Program-made: the position numbers and the translations under genes
Shown here: positions 1-9,802 of the stretch, piece by piece
Layout: each line of letters begins with the position of its first letter
How positions within the stretch are numbered: the first letter of the stretch is position 1
Assembly (NCBI GenBank): GCA_036835325.1
Contig: DAITMF010000018.1
Span: forward strand, 1 to 56,602
DNA: 56,602 bases
From: CAMCHP01 sp036835325
Lineage (GTDB): Bacteria; Bacteroidota; Bacteroidia; Flavobacteriales_D; Sanyastnellaceae
Direction of reading: 5' to 3'
Notes under the pieces: generated by a model
The model's input: only the letters and a program-made list of their open reading frames with translations
The model's database searches: none
What the model was told of the DNA's origin: nothing

Positions 1-3000
1 GCATGCGGAAACGAAGCCGTACGCACCTTGACCATCAACTTTGTTGATACCACTGAGCCTGAGTTTACTTCGGTACCTGTAGATGTTGTGATTGATTGCA
101 ACGATGCATTGCCAACTGACAACGCATTGGCCATTGACAACTGTGACGACGATGTATTGGTGACCTTCACCGACAACGTTGAAGTGAACGACTGCGGCAC
201 AATTATTGAGCGCACGTTCGTAGCCGTTGATAACTGCGGAAATACCTCAGTTGCGGTTCAGTTCATCGAGAAAGTTGACACGACTGCACCTGTAATTGTC
301 TGCCCTGCAGCTTACGTAGTAAACTGCGACAACGGCTCATCAGCTCCTGAGTTCGCCGGATTCGCTACTGCGACCGACGATTGCTCTGCGGTAGAAATCA
401 CCTTCGCTGACGGACCTGTTAGTGGTGACTGTCCTTCGACCTTCGAGCGCACTTGGACTGCGATTGATGCTTGCGGAAACAGCGACTCGTGTGTTCAGTT
501 GATTACTGTGAATGACTTCGCAGATCCAATTATCAACTGCCCAGCCGACATTACCATCGACTGTGCCTCTGCAACTACGCCTGATGTGACCGGTATGGCA
601 ACAGCTTTCGACGACTGTTCGGAGCCGGTCATTACTTACGTTGACACCCCAATTACAGGCGACTGTCCGTTTACCTTCCTACGTATTTTCACGGCGACCG
701 ATGCATGTGGCAACGCGAGCTCATCTGCTCAAACCATCACCATCATCGATACTGAGGCTCCGGTTATCTCTGGCGAGGATGAGGTACTGACCGTTGAATG
801 CGATGTTCAGCCGGTAATCGTACAGCCAACCGTTGTAGACAACTGTGACGAGAACGTGGTTTTGGTTCCTTCAATGGAAACGATTCAAGGTGACTGCGCC
901 AACGAGCGCACCGAGGTGTACACCTGGACAGCCATTGACGCTTGTGGCAACGAAGCCGTTCGCACTTTGACCATCAACTTTGTTGATACCACTGCGCCTG
1001 AAATCTTCGGAGTTCCTGCAGATATCACCATCGAGTGCGATGAGGAAGTGCCATCTGTATTACCAACTGCTATTGACAACTGTGATAACAACCCTGTTGT
1101 ATCATTGTCAGCGATGACTATCCAAAACGAATGTGGTGAGACCCTCGTTCGCACTTGGACAGCTATTGATGCATGTGGCAACGTGTCTGAAGTGGTTCAG
1201 AACGTCACCATCATCGACACCACCAACCCGGAAGCCATCTTCGTGCCAGCTTCAGTGGTAATTGAGTGTGACGATGACATCCCTAGCGAACAGCCGATCT
1301 TCACCGACAATTGCGACCAGTCACTTGAAATCATCCCAAGCTCTTCAATCACTAACGTGACCGAATGTGGCGAGGTTATTGAGCGTCAATGGACAGCTAT
1401 CGATGACTGCGGAAACAGCGTGACCGTGAGCCAAACCATCACCATCAGCGACACAACTGCGCCGGTGATTGTTGGAACTCCTGCTGACGCAACCGTTGAC
1501 TGTGGCATGATTCCTGCAGCAGCTGAATTGACCGCAACCGACAACTGTGACGCAAATCCTGTTGTTTCGATGGAAGAAACCATCGGAACCGGCTGTCCTT
1601 ACACCATCACACGCACTTGGACTGCAATTGACGCTTGTGGAAACTCAAGCAGCACGACTCAAGTGATTACCGTGGTTGACAACGAAGCCCCTGTGCTTGT
1701 TGGTGTGCCTGCAGACGTTACTGAAGAATGCGGTAGCTTGCCTTCAACTGTTGATGTAACGGCTATTGATAACTGCGACACTGAAGTGCCGGTTACCATG
1801 ACCCAAGAAATTGAAGGAGAGTCTTGTCCGTTGACTGTAACGCGCACTTGGACTGCCATCGACGCGTGTGGCAACATGGCTCAAGCGACTCAAACCATTG
1901 TCATCGACGACGAAACTGCACCTGAGTTCACAGAAACTCCTGCAGCGGAAATCACCGTAGAGTGCGACAACGTTCCAGCAGCTTCAGCCGACGACGTTGA
2001 AGTGGCTGACAACTGCGACATTAACCCGAGCGTTAGCTTGGTTGAACAGATTGCCGATCTCGATCCTGCAATTGGATGCGGCTACAAGATTGTGCGCACC
2101 TGGACTGCTACTGACCTCTGCCAGAACAGCAGCAGCTTCGTACAAATCGTAAATGTGATTGACACTACTGCACCAATCTTGGTAGGTGTTCCGATGAACG
2201 TACAAGCTGAATGCGACAACATCCCAGCAGCTGCGACAGTTACCGCGTTTGACAACTGTTTTGATGGCGCAATCGTTGTAAACCTCAACGAAGCCATTAA
2301 CCTCTTGGATTGCGGTTACGAACTCGTTCGCACATGGTCTGCATCTGACAACTGTGGCAACACAGCTTCTGCTTCGCAAGTACTTACGGTGATTGACACG
2401 ACTGCTCCTGTGGTTGTGTTTACTCCGGCTGCTCAAACCATTGAGTGCGATCAAGCGCTTCCATCAGTTGAGCCAGTATTTGCCGACAACTGCGATGAGA
2501 TGCTTGAAGTGAACGTTATCGTGAATGAAACGCCATTGGCATGCGGTTCGGAAATCATCCGCACATGGACTGCGACCGATGACTGTGGAAACAGCGTAAG
2601 CACTTCACAAACCATCTATGTGGTTGACACAATTGACCCAGTATTGGTAGGTGTGCCTTCGAACATTGAAGTTGCATGCGATGCGATTCCTGCTCCTGTT
2701 GTAGTAACCGCAACCGATAACTGCGACCTCAACGTTACCGTTGAATTCAACGAAGAGATCATCAGCGGTGGTTGTCCGTACACCATCGAACGCACATGGA
2801 CTGCAACCGACAACTGTGGCAACTCAGTTTCGGCTACCCAAGTGCTGACTGTAATCGATGAAGTGAACCCAGTATTGATCGGCGTTCCAGGAAACGTAAC
2901 CGTTGACTGCAACACCATTCCTGCATTCGCTGTGGTGACTGCTACCGACAACTGTACCGAGAACATCGAGGTGTTCACATCAGAGGCCTTCCTTCCTCTT

Positions 3001-5640
3001 GAAGAGTGCGGCTACCAACTCACCCGCACATGGAGCGCATCTGATAACTGTGGAAACTCGGTTTCAGCATCACAAATTATTACCGTCATTGATACTGAGG
3101 CTCCTGTAGCTGACTTTGTACCTGCTGATCTCGCCCTTTCATGTGAAGAAGAGGTACCGTTTGCTGACGCGAGCTTCAGCGATGACTGTGACATGATGCT
3201 TGAAGTAGGTTTCAACGAAACTACCGAGCCAGGTAACTGTCCGAACAGCTTCACCATCATCCGTACCTGGACTGCCGTTGACGACTGTGGCAACGAAGCT
3301 TCTGTAACCCAGAACATCGTGATCAGCGACACCACGGCCCCTGTATTGATTGGTGTACCTGCCGATACCACCGCTGAATGTGACGCTGTTCCTGCTGCTG
3401 CTCAGGTATCAGCAACTGACAACTGTGAAGGTGTCGTGTCTGTTGTTCTCCAAGAAACCGAGGAAGCGCTTGACTGCGGTTACAACCTCATCCGTACTTG
3501 GACGGCCACCGACGTGTGCGGTAACAATGCATCAGCAACGCAAACCATCCTTGTAATTGATACAACTGCACCTGTTGTAATCTTCGAACCTGCTGATGTA
3601 ACCATCGAATGTGACGAAGCAGAACCAGCAGGTACGCCGATCTTCGGTGACAACTGCGACAACAACCTCGAAATTGTAGCCATCTCCGGAATCACCAACG
3701 TGACCGACTGTGGATACCAAATCGAGCGCGTTTGGACTGCCATCGACGATTGTGGAAACAGCGTTTCTGCTACCCAAGTGATTACAGTGGTTGACACTAC
3801 GGCACCTGTGCTCGTTGGTGTACCAGCCGACGCAACTGCTGAGTGCGACGCTGTTCCTGCTCCTGCGGTAGTGACTGCAACCGACAACTGCGACGCGGCA
3901 CCTGTTGTAACCATGGTTGAAGAAGAAGAGCTGCTTGATTGCGGTTACATCCTCACCCGCACATGGACGGCTACAGATGCATGTGGAAACAATTTCAGCG
4001 ATTCGCAAGTCATTACAGTGGTTGACACAACTGCACCTGTTGCACTGTTTGATCCTGCCGATGTGACCATCGAATGCGACGAAGAAGAGCCGGTTGTTAA
4101 TGCAATTTGGTCAGACAACTGCGACCAAGCTTTGACTTTGACCGCAGGTTCTTCAATCGCTAACATCGATGGATGCACCTTCCAAATTAACCGCACTTGG
4201 ACTGCCACCGACGCATGTGGAAACAGCACTACTGTTGATCAGGTGATCACCATCATTGACACCACTGCACCTGTATTGGTTGGTGTTCCTGCTGATGTGA
4301 CTGCTGAATGCGACGCCGTGCCTGCACCTGCAGTGGTTTCTGCTACCGACAACTGTTCAGAGAACCTCGTAGTGGCATTCGTTGAAGACATTGAAAACCT
4401 CGACTGTGGTTACATTCTTACCCGTACATGGTCTGTGGCTGATGCCTGTGGCAACATCGCTGAAGAATCGCAAGTCATTACAGTGGTTGATACTACCGTG
4501 CCTGTTATCGTAAACGGCCCAGCAGATGTTACTGTTGAATGCGACGCGGTTCCCGGAATCGGCATGCTTGAGGTTGAAGACAACTGTGACCCAATGCCGG
4601 CGGTTGAGGCGATCGACGAAATCGAAAACCTCGATTGTGGTAAAATCATCACACGTACCTACACTGTTACCGACAACTGTGGCAACAGCGCAGTACACGT
4701 TCAAACCATCACCGTGGTTGACACTACTGCTCCTGAGTTCACTGTAGAGGTTGAGAACATGACCATCGATTGCGATGCTCAGCTCCCAATGGTTCCGATG
4801 GTAGGTGCTGAAGACAACTGTGACCCTATGCCAGCATTGAGCTTCAACGAAACTGTTGAACCTCTCGATTGTGGCTCTCAGGTGACACGTACATGGACGG
4901 CCGTTGACAACTGTGGTAACGAGGCTGAACTTGTTCAAATCATCACCTTGGTTGATACAACTCCTCCGGTATTCGATACCGAACTCGAAGACATCACCGT
5001 AAACTGTGAAGACTTGAGCGTTCAACCGACCGTTACGGCTACTGATAACTGCTCAGGCGTGAACATCAACTACAGCGAAGAAATCGTTGTAACCGGTTGT
5101 CCTTACATCCTTGAGCGCACCTGGACTGCCACCGACGGATGCGGTAACGAAGCCACGCTTACCCAATTGGTGACCGTTATCGACGAAGAAGCACCGGTGT
5201 TTGAGGCGTTCCCATTCTTCATCAGCCTCGCATGTGACGAAGTTGCTGACTACATGCCAGCAGCATTTGACAACTGCACCGCTGAGGTGACCGTTGAAAT
5301 CGTTGAAGAGTTGACCTTCTCAGGTGGCTGCCTCGGAGTGCTCTCTCGCACCTACCGTGCGACTGACCTCTGCGGAAACGAAACCTTTGCTGAGCAACTT
5401 ATTCAGCAAATCGACAACGTAGCGCCTGAGCTCTTCAATGTGCCTGAAAGCGTAACCATCGAGTGTGGTGAGGAAATCCCTGCTGCGCCTGATGACGTGT
5501 TTGCTACCGACAACTGCACCAACGTAAGCATCAGCTTCACCGAGGTTCAGACCAACGACTTCTGTCCGTACGAAATCATCCGTACTTGGACCGCAGAAGA
5601 CCAGTGTGGCAACGAAACCGTGCATACTCAGGTAATCACC
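1..5640 (+). repeat. Tandem HYR-like coding repeats, about 24 copies of about 230 bp
   Basis: The C-G-N-containing closing motif recurs 25 times from the first codons to about 5625 (one copy has C-Q-N). Spacing is close to 77 codons. Copies are divergent at the DNA level, so this is an old protein repeat rather than a recent satellite. Two subtypes can be told apart: a common A form (P-V-L-V-G-V-P-A-D) and a B form (V-x-F-x-P-A-D followed by D-N-C-D-x-x-L-E) starting near 1219, 2398, 3091, 3562 and 4027. Confidence 0.9.
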
Positions 5641-5931
5641 GTAACTGTTGAAACCGATAACTTCAACGTGACTTTGTTGACCTATCCTAACCCGATGGAC
5701 AACCAGTTCAACGTTCAGTTCACCGTACCTATGGATGCCGATGTGGTTGCCCGTGTGTACGACATGACCGGACGTGAAGTACTTCAGGTATTTGACGGCA
5801 AAGCCGATGCGCGCCGCCTCTACCAGATGGGCTTCAGCAGCATTGAGTGGACACCAGGAGCGTACATCCTCATGATGAACGTTGACGGTGAGTTCTACCA
5901 GCACCGCATGATTGTTACCCAAAGCCGATAA
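1..5931 (+). CDS. Giant HYR-like repeat surface protein with T9SS type A sorting domain (5' truncated by window)
   Basis: The frame is open from base 1 (Ala-Cys-Gly-Asn...), so the gene begins upstream; the TTG at 28 is only an internal codon. About 1,975 residues are visible: roughly 24 complete repeats of 75-80 residues, each with a D-T-T-A-P opening, an E-C-D, a D-N-C-D, a D-C-G-Y-like segment and a closing T-W-T-A-x-D-x-C-G-N, resembling HYR immunoglobulin-like modules. Four regularly placed cysteines per repeat suggest two disulfides each, and the many Asp residues suggest calcium binding (inference). The last ~85 residues, beginning near Y-P-N-P and running through V-Y-D-M-T-G-R-E-V to the stop, are a T9SS type A (Por secretion) sorting domain, so the protein should cross the outer membrane by T9SS and be anchored or released at the surface. 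Likely role is adhesion or an extracellular stalk; the ligand is unknown. The N-terminus, and any enzymatic or binding head, lies outside the window. Confidence 0.93.
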   Translation, partial: ACGNEAVRTLTINFVDTTEPEFTSVPVDVVIDCNDALPTDNALAIDNCDDDVLVTFTDNVEVNDCGTIIERTFVAVDNCGNTSVAVQFIEKVDTTAPVIVCPAAYVVNCDNGSSAPEFAGFATATDDCSAVEITFADGPVSGDCPSTFERTWTAIDACGNSDSCVQLITVNDFADPIINCPADITIDCASATTPDVTGMATAFDDCSEPVITYVDTPITGDCPFTFLRIFTATDACGNASSSAQTITIIDTEAPVISGEDEVLTVECDVQPVIVQPTVVDNCDENVVLVPSMETIQGDCANERTEVYTWTAIDACGNEAVRTLTINFVDTTAPEIFGVPADITIECDEEVPSVLPTAIDNCDNNPVVSLSAMTIQNECGETLVRTWTAIDACGNVSEVVQNVTIIDTTNPEAIFVPASVVIECDDDIPSEQPIFTDNCDQSLEIIPSSSITNVTECGEVIERQWTAIDDCGNSVTVSQTITISDTTAPVIVGTPADATVDCGMIPAAAELTATDNCDANPVVSMEETIGTGCPYTITRTWTAIDACGNSSSTTQVITVVDNEAPVLVGVPADVTEECGSLPSTVDVTAIDNCDTEVPVTMTQEIEGESCPLTVTRTWTAIDACGNMAQATQTIVIDDETAPEFTETPAAEITVECDNVPAASADDVEVADNCDINPSVSLVEQIADLDPAIGCGYKIVRTWTATDLCQNSSSFVQIVNVIDTTAPILVGVPMNVQAECDNIPAAATVTAFDNCFDGAIVVNLNEAINLLDCGYELVRTWSASDNCGNTASASQVLTVIDTTAPVVVFTPAAQTIECDQALPSVEPVFADNCDEMLEVNVIVNETPLACGSEIIRTWTATDDCGNSVSTSQTIYVVDTIDPVLVGVPSNIEVACDAIPAPVVVTATDNCDLNVTVEFNEEIISGGCPYTIERTWTATDNCGNSVSATQVLTVIDEVNPVLIGVPGNVTVDCNTIPAFAVVTATDNCTENIEVFTSEAFLPLEECGYQLTRTWSASDNCGNSVSASQIITVIDTEAPVADFVPADLALSCEEEVPFADASFSDDCDMMLEVGFNETTEPGNCPNSFTIIRTWTAVDDCGNEASVTQNIVISDTTAPVLIGVPADTTAECDAVPAAAQVSATDNCEGVVSVVLQETEEALDCGYNLIRTWTATDVCGNNASATQTILVIDTTAPVVIFEPADVTIECDEAEPAGTPIFGDNCDNNLEIVAISGITNVTDCGYQIERVWTAIDDCGNSVSATQVITVVDTTAPVLVGVPADATAECDAVPAPAVVTATDNCDAAPVVTMVEEEELLDCGYILTRTWTATDACGNNFSDSQVITVVDTTAPVALFDPADVTIECDEEEPVVNAIWSDNCDQALTLTAGSSIANIDGCTFQINRTWTATDACGNSTTVDQVITIIDTTAPVLVGVPADVTAECDAVPAPAVVSATDNCSENLVVAFVEDIENLDCGYILTRTWSVADACGNIAEESQVITVVDTTVPVIVNGPADVTVECDAVPGIGMLEVEDNCDPMPAVEAIDEIENLDCGKIITRTYTVTDNCGNSAVHVQTITVVDTTAPEFTVEVENMTIDCDAQLPMVPMVGAEDNCDPMPALSFNETVEPLDCGSQVTRTWTAVDNCGNEAELVQIITLVDTTPPVFDTELEDITVNCEDLSVQPTVTATDNCSGVNINYSEEIVVTGCPYILERTWTATDGCGNEATLTQLVTVIDEEAPVFEAFPFFISLACDEVADYMPAAFDNCTAEVTVEIVEELTFSGGCLGVLSRTYRATDLCGNETFAEQLIQQIDNVAPELFNVPESVTIECGEEIPAAPDDVFATDNCTNVSISFTEVQTNDFCPYEIIRTWTAEDQCGNETVHTQVITVTVETDNFNVTLLTYPNPMDNQFNVQFTVPMDADVVARVYDMTGREVLQVFDGKADARRLYQMGFSSIEWTPGAYILMMNVDGEFYQHRMIVTQSR

Positions 5932-5957
5932 GGCACTACTCTCACTCTGTGAATAAA

Positions 5958-5995
5958 CGAAGGGGTTCAGCTTGTCTGAACCCCTTCGCTTTTTT
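5958..5995 (+). terminator. Rho-independent terminator of the repeat adhesin gene
   Basis: A perfect 13-bp stem (5958-5970 with 5976-5988), five-base loop CTTGT, then a run of T at 5990-5995. It lies 27 bases after the stop codon and separates the adhesin from the DUF1853 gene. Confidence 0.93.
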
Positions 5996-6009
5996 CTACC
6001 TTCCGCTTC

Positions 6010-6912
6010 ATGCAAGAATTGCTCAATCTCAAGTGGGTCATCGGCAGCGCGCCCCTTATTGAATCAACCGCATTGAAAGGCAAGGCAGTGGCTGATTTGA
6101 CCTGGTGTTTTGATCGGATGGATGAGGAGTCTTCGCTTTTTGAACGCGTGCTCGCCCATCCGGGAATGGTGCGTGATTATGTCGACGGCGATGACAAGCG
6201 TCTTTTGCTCGGAAAACGTTTCGAACGCTACATCTCTTTCTGGCTCGAGCACTCTGACCATTGGGAGCTCATTGCCCGAAATGTGCAAATCAAGCAATCG
6301 ACCTATACGGTGGGTGAGTTCGACTTTCTTGCGCGTTACCTGCCCAGCGATGAAATCGTCCATTTTGAAGTGGCCTGCAAATTTTACCTGGCATCCCGGC
6401 ACACCAAATCGGCAGAAGCCTTTGTTGGGCCCTCTGGCCGTGACCGTTTGGCCGACAAACTCACTACCCTAAAACGGCAACTATCGCTCGCCGACCATCC
6501 GGCCGCAAGGCCAGAACTCAAAAAACTGAACATTGATCGCGTGCATCCTTTGGCTCTTGTCAAGGGCTTTTTCTTTTACCATTTCACCCATTTGCTCGAT
6601 TACAAAGCGCCGCATGGAGCACACCCCCAGCATCGGGCCGGGTGGTGGGCGTATGCACACGAAATGAACGAGGTATTTGCCAGCGAGGCCGCATGGGCCA
6701 TCCTCCCAAAATCAGACTGGTTGGCCGAGTCGCATTTTCATTTCACGGACGAACACGTGATTTCGTCGCGGCAAATGCCGCATGCATGTGCTGAACACAT
6801 CGCTGCGCAAGGCCGAGCGGTGATGGTGGTTCAACTGTTTCTCGATGATGGTGTTTGGAACGAGCTTAGTCGCGGTGCTATTGTGACCGATCGCTGGCCT
6901 AACATACGTTAA
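6010..6912 (+). CDS. DUF1853 family protein
   Basis: 300 residues, the usual size for DUF1853. Recognisable family segments are the L-L-L-G-K-R-F-E-R-Y-I-S-F-W stretch near residue 57, the V-G-E-F-D-F-L core near 101, H-F-E-V-A-C-K-F-Y-L near 118 and the G-P-S-G-R-D-R-L-A-D-K-L segment near 139. The G-E-F-D ... E-x-x-x-K spacing resembles a PD-(D/E)XK nuclease-like core (inference; no activity is established for the family that I know of). No signal peptide, so cytoplasmic. ATG at 6010 sits five bases after a weak TACCTTCC box (5997-6004), just behind the upstream terminator, so it is probably a single transcription unit. Function unknown. Confidence 0.8.
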   Translation: MQELLNLKWVIGSAPLIESTALKGKAVADLTWCFDRMDEESSLFERVLAHPGMVRDYVDGDDKRLLLGKRFERYISFWLEHSDHWELIARNVQIKQSTYTVGEFDFLARYLPSDEIVHFEVACKFYLASRHTKSAEAFVGPSGRDRLADKLTTLKRQLSLADHPAARPELKKLNIDRVHPLALVKGFFFYHFTHLLDYKAPHGAHPQHRAGWWAYAHEMNEVFASEAAWAILPKSDWLAESHFHFTDEHVISSRQMPHACAEHIAAQGRAVMVVQLFLDDGVWNELSRGAIVTDRWPNIR

Positions 6913-6966
6913 CGGTATTCGGCTAATAAACGCGACAGAGGTGCATTAAGAACGTTCTGGAATCTG

Positions 6967-7040
6967 CAACTTTGCATGTCAGTTAAACCTCGGGGGCACG
7001 AAGCCGTCAAACCCTGATAGGGCCGATTGAAGCAAGTGGT
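6967..7040 (+). promoter_or_regulatory. Possible promoter box and structured 66-nt leader before the barrel receptor gene
   Basis: CAACTTTG at 6967-6974 differs from TAnnTTTG at one position. Between it and the ATG at 7041 lie two small hairpins, GGC-ACGAA-GCC and CCCT-GAT-AGGG. I could not match the leader to a known riboswitch class; it may be an ordinary 5' UTR. The rest of the 6913-7040 gap shows nothing else. Confidence 0.25.
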
Positions 7041-9521
7041 ATGATGCGTCTATTTTTTGTGGCGGTGCTGTTTACGGCAACGCTGAGTGTACTTGCTCAA
7101 CCGGGCAATCGGGGAGGAGAGGGCTCCATTCAAGGTAAGCTTTCAGGTAAGGTGGTGTCAACCATCGACGATGCTGCGGTAGAATTTGCGACCATTACGG
7201 TGCTTTCGATGCGCGACTCGTCGATTGTTACCGGAGCAATTACCGGGCCCGGCGGCCGCTTCAGCATCACTGACCTGCGTCCGGGAAGGTTCATCGTGCG
7301 CATCAGTTTCATCGGGTTCATTACCTGGGAGCAATCGGGCATTGGCATCAATCCGCGCGATGGCTTGATCAAAGACCTCGGCACCATAAGGCTCGAGCCC
7401 AATGTGCAGGCGCTAGAAGCGGCCGAAGTCGTTGAGAAGAAACAGTTCATGGAACTGATGATGGACAAGCGCGTGTACAACGTGGGCGAGAATTTGGCCG
7501 TCACCGGCGGGTCGGCGACCGACGTACTGGAAACTTTGCCGTCCATCGAAGTCGATACCGATGGAGCCATCCAGCTTCGCGGGTCATCAAACGTGAATGT
7601 GTTGATTGACGGCAAACCGTCGGCACTGGCAGGCGATCGTCAATCCATCCTCGAGCAAATTCCGGCATCGAGCATTGAGCGCATCGAGGTGATAACCAAC
7701 CCAAGTGCACGGTACGACGCCGACGGCATGACCGGCATTATCAACATCGTGCTCAAAAAGAGCAAACTCAGCGGCTTTCACGGAAATGTTTCAGCGACCG
7801 TAGCAACCGGCGATCAGTACAACGGCTCGATTTCGCTCAACAACCGATCGGGCAGGTTGAACCTTTACAGCAACTACGGTTACCGGTATTCAGACATGTT
7901 CAACCGGGGCTACACCGATCGAACGACCTTTCTTGATGGGCCTGATTTGGTTCTCGACCAAACCCAAGACGGTTTTGGTATTCGCAGCAGCCACAACGTC
8001 AAAGTCGGCGCCGATGTTCAGGTGAGTGATCGATCAGAACTCGCTGCTTCGGGCACGGTCAATTTTGGTTCGAACTTGGGTGAGGAGCAGCAACTCTACT
8101 TTCAAAACTTCTCGGATGGCAACGAGTTGCGCAATTACGAGCGCTTTTCAAACGAGAATGGTGAGAACTTCGGTTACGACGTCAACCTCGGTTGGCGTAC
8201 CATCATCGATGGCCGTGACCACGTTTGGAGTGCCGATGTGCAGTACGGAGAATCAGACCGTACACAGTTCAACAGCATTACCAATACCGATTTGCTGCCC
8301 AGCGGTGAGCCGGTGAATGGGGTCACTGATCGCGAGCAAAACGAAACTCCGGGCTACAACGACAATCTTACCCTTCAAACCGATTACGTTCGACCGCTGC
8401 ACAACGGCGAAGGAAAATTCGAAACCGGATACAAAACCATCGTGCGCACCCTAACCAATGGCTTCTTTGGCGAAATCTTCAATGGGGCAACCCAACTTTT
8501 CGACCCGCAAGTTGATCGAAACAACGACTTCCGCTTCACTGAGGCCGTGCATGCCGCTTATGCCTCGTACGGAAGGAAAATCAACAAATTTTCGTTCCAA
8601 GGCGGGCTACGCGCTGAACAAGTGTACTCAGAATCTGAGCTCATCACCACCGGCGAAGTGTTCAACAACGACTACTTTTCGCTGTTCCCAAGTGCCTTCT
8701 TGACCTACAGTTTAACCGAAAAGTCAGACGTTAACATCAGCTACAGCCGACGAATCAGCCGCCCGGGTGCGCGTCAGCTCAATCCGTTCCCGACCTACAC
8801 CGACGAGCTCAACCTGTTTCAAGGCAACCCTTTCTTGCTGCCTGAATACATCAATTCATTCGAGGCAGGCTACTCAGTGCGCCAAAATAAAACCTTTTGG
8901 ATCGCCTCAGTTTACGCCCAAGACGTGACTGACGTGGCAACGCGGTTTAGCCGAGTTGACACCAACGGCATCACCACAGGCACTTGGGAGAACATTGCCC
9001 GCCGCCAAAGCTACGGTCTTGAGCTGGTCGTCAACCAAGAACTGACCGACTGGTGGAGTGTGAACCTCAGCGGCAATGCTTACCGACGCGACAACAACGG
9101 AGGCAACATTGAGGCGGGCCTCACGAACGTTGCTTACAGCTGGTCAATGCGCGGCATGAGCACAATGAAATTTAAGAACGGGTTTAACGTGCAACTTAGT
9201 GGGTTCTACCGGGCTCCGGAGCAGTTTGTACAAGGCAATTTCTCGGGGTTCTGGTTCACCGACATCGCGGTGAAGAAGTCGCTGCTCAAGAACAAAGCAT
9301 CATTGACAGTCAACTTGCGCGACATCTTTGACACGCGTGAATTCACCTTCGGACTCAACGACCCGCGCTTCGTCCAAGAACGCTACCGCAAGCGCGAATC
9401 GCGCAACCTATTTGTCACTTTCGCCTACAAGTTCGGCAAGCTTGATAGCAAAGACAAACGTTCGCGCTCACGCGGAGAAGGCGGCGATGGAGGCGGCTTT
9501 GACAGCATGGATATGGATTAA
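7041..9521 (+). CDS. TonB-receptor-like outer membrane beta-barrel protein
   Basis: 826 residues. A signal peptide (about residues 1-19, ending in V-L-A before Q) is followed by a carboxypeptidase-regulatory-like beta-sandwich (about 30-115, including G-x-F-S-I-T-D-L-R-P-G-R-F), a plug-like region (about 140-235, with L-E-T-L-P-S-I-E-V-D and I-E-V-I-T-N-P-S-A-R-Y-D) and a long beta-barrel (about 240-800). This is the architecture of Bacteroidota outer-membrane-barrel family receptors related to TonB-dependent transporters; the substrate cannot be inferred because no SusD or metabolic partner is next to it. The last ~20 residues form a hydrophilic Gly/Asp-rich tail past the barrel, which is odd because the barrel's final strand normally ends the protein. 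The start is the ATG pair at 7041. Confidence 0.88.
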   Translation: MMRLFFVAVLFTATLSVLAQPGNRGGEGSIQGKLSGKVVSTIDDAAVEFATITVLSMRDSSIVTGAITGPGGRFSITDLRPGRFIVRISFIGFITWEQSGIGINPRDGLIKDLGTIRLEPNVQALEAAEVVEKKQFMELMMDKRVYNVGENLAVTGGSATDVLETLPSIEVDTDGAIQLRGSSNVNVLIDGKPSALAGDRQSILEQIPASSIERIEVITNPSARYDADGMTGIINIVLKKSKLSGFHGNVSATVATGDQYNGSISLNNRSGRLNLYSNYGYRYSDMFNRGYTDRTTFLDGPDLVLDQTQDGFGIRSSHNVKVGADVQVSDRSELAASGTVNFGSNLGEEQQLYFQNFSDGNELRNYERFSNENGENFGYDVNLGWRTIIDGRDHVWSADVQYGESDRTQFNSITNTDLLPSGEPVNGVTDREQNETPGYNDNLTLQTDYVRPLHNGEGKFETGYKTIVRTLTNGFFGEIFNGATQLFDPQVDRNNDFRFTEAVHAAYASYGRKINKFSFQGGLRAEQVYSESELITTGEVFNNDYFSLFPSAFLTYSLTEKSDVNISYSRRISRPGARQLNPFPTYTDELNLFQGNPFLLPEYINSFEAGYSVRQNKTFWIASVYAQDVTDVATRFSRVDTNGITTGTWENIARRQSYGLELVVNQELTDWWSVNLSGNAYRRDNNGGNIEAGLTNVAYSWSMRGMSTMKFKNGFNVQLSGFYRAPEQFVQGNFSGFWFTDIAVKKSLLKNKASLTVNLRDIFDTREFTFGLNDPRFVQERYRKRESRNLFVTFAYKFGKLDSKDKRSRSRGEGGDGGGFDSMDMD

Positions 9522-9573
9522 TGGGGATGGATGAGTAGGCTTTTGTACGGATGAACAGCTTCAACCGTTCAAA

Positions 9574-9768
9574 CTACTTGATTTCTTCGTAGTCAATGTA
9601 TTCACCCGATTCATCATCGTTCAAACGCGGGGTTTTCTTTTTTTGTGCCGATTGCCTACCCGCGTCGTACGCTCTGCGGCGTTCGAGTTCGCGGTAACCC
9701 TGGTACCATTTGTAGATGACTCTGATCAGCCAAATGAAAACAATGACACGGATGATGTTAAAAACCAT
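9574..9768 (-). CDS. DUF4834 family small membrane protein
   Basis: 64 residues. One N-terminal transmembrane helix (about 3-22), then a basic, charged linker and a C-terminal G-E-Y-I-D-Y-E-E-I that is typical of DUF4834, a short protein family of Bacteroidota of unknown function. The ATG at 9768 lies exactly four bases after a perfect TATCTTTG box, so the start is well supported and the mRNA is probably leaderless. It is convergent with the barrel receptor gene; the 52-base gap between them holds no clear terminator. Confidence 0.82.
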   Translation of the reverse strand: MVFNIIRVIVFIWLIRVIYKWYQGYRELERRRAYDAGRQSAQKKKTPRLNDDESGEYIDYEEIK

Positions 9769-9772
9769 GCCG

Positions 9773-9780
9773 CAAAGATA
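9773..9780 (-). promoter_or_regulatory. -7 promoter element TATCTTTG for the DUF4834 gene
   Basis: Exact match to the Bacteroidota -7 consensus TAnnTTTG on the minus strand, four bases upstream of the ATG. The expected transcription start falls at or next to the start codon. No good -33 TTTG was seen. Confidence 0.7.
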
Positions 9781-9802
9781 ACCAACCGCTGCAAACGCAG
9801 GT

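Noticed and set aside
885..5025. Many long antisense open frames opposite the repeat adhesin
   Set aside because: They recur with the repeat period and come from the codon bias of the forward gene; none has a start context or family resemblance.
5320..6015. A 231-codon minus-strand frame over the adhesin end and terminator
   Set aside because: It runs through the terminator hairpin and opposes the well-supported T9SS domain.
6967..7040. Cobalamin or other known riboswitch before the barrel receptor
   Set aside because: No conserved box of a known class could be matched; only two very short hairpins are seen.
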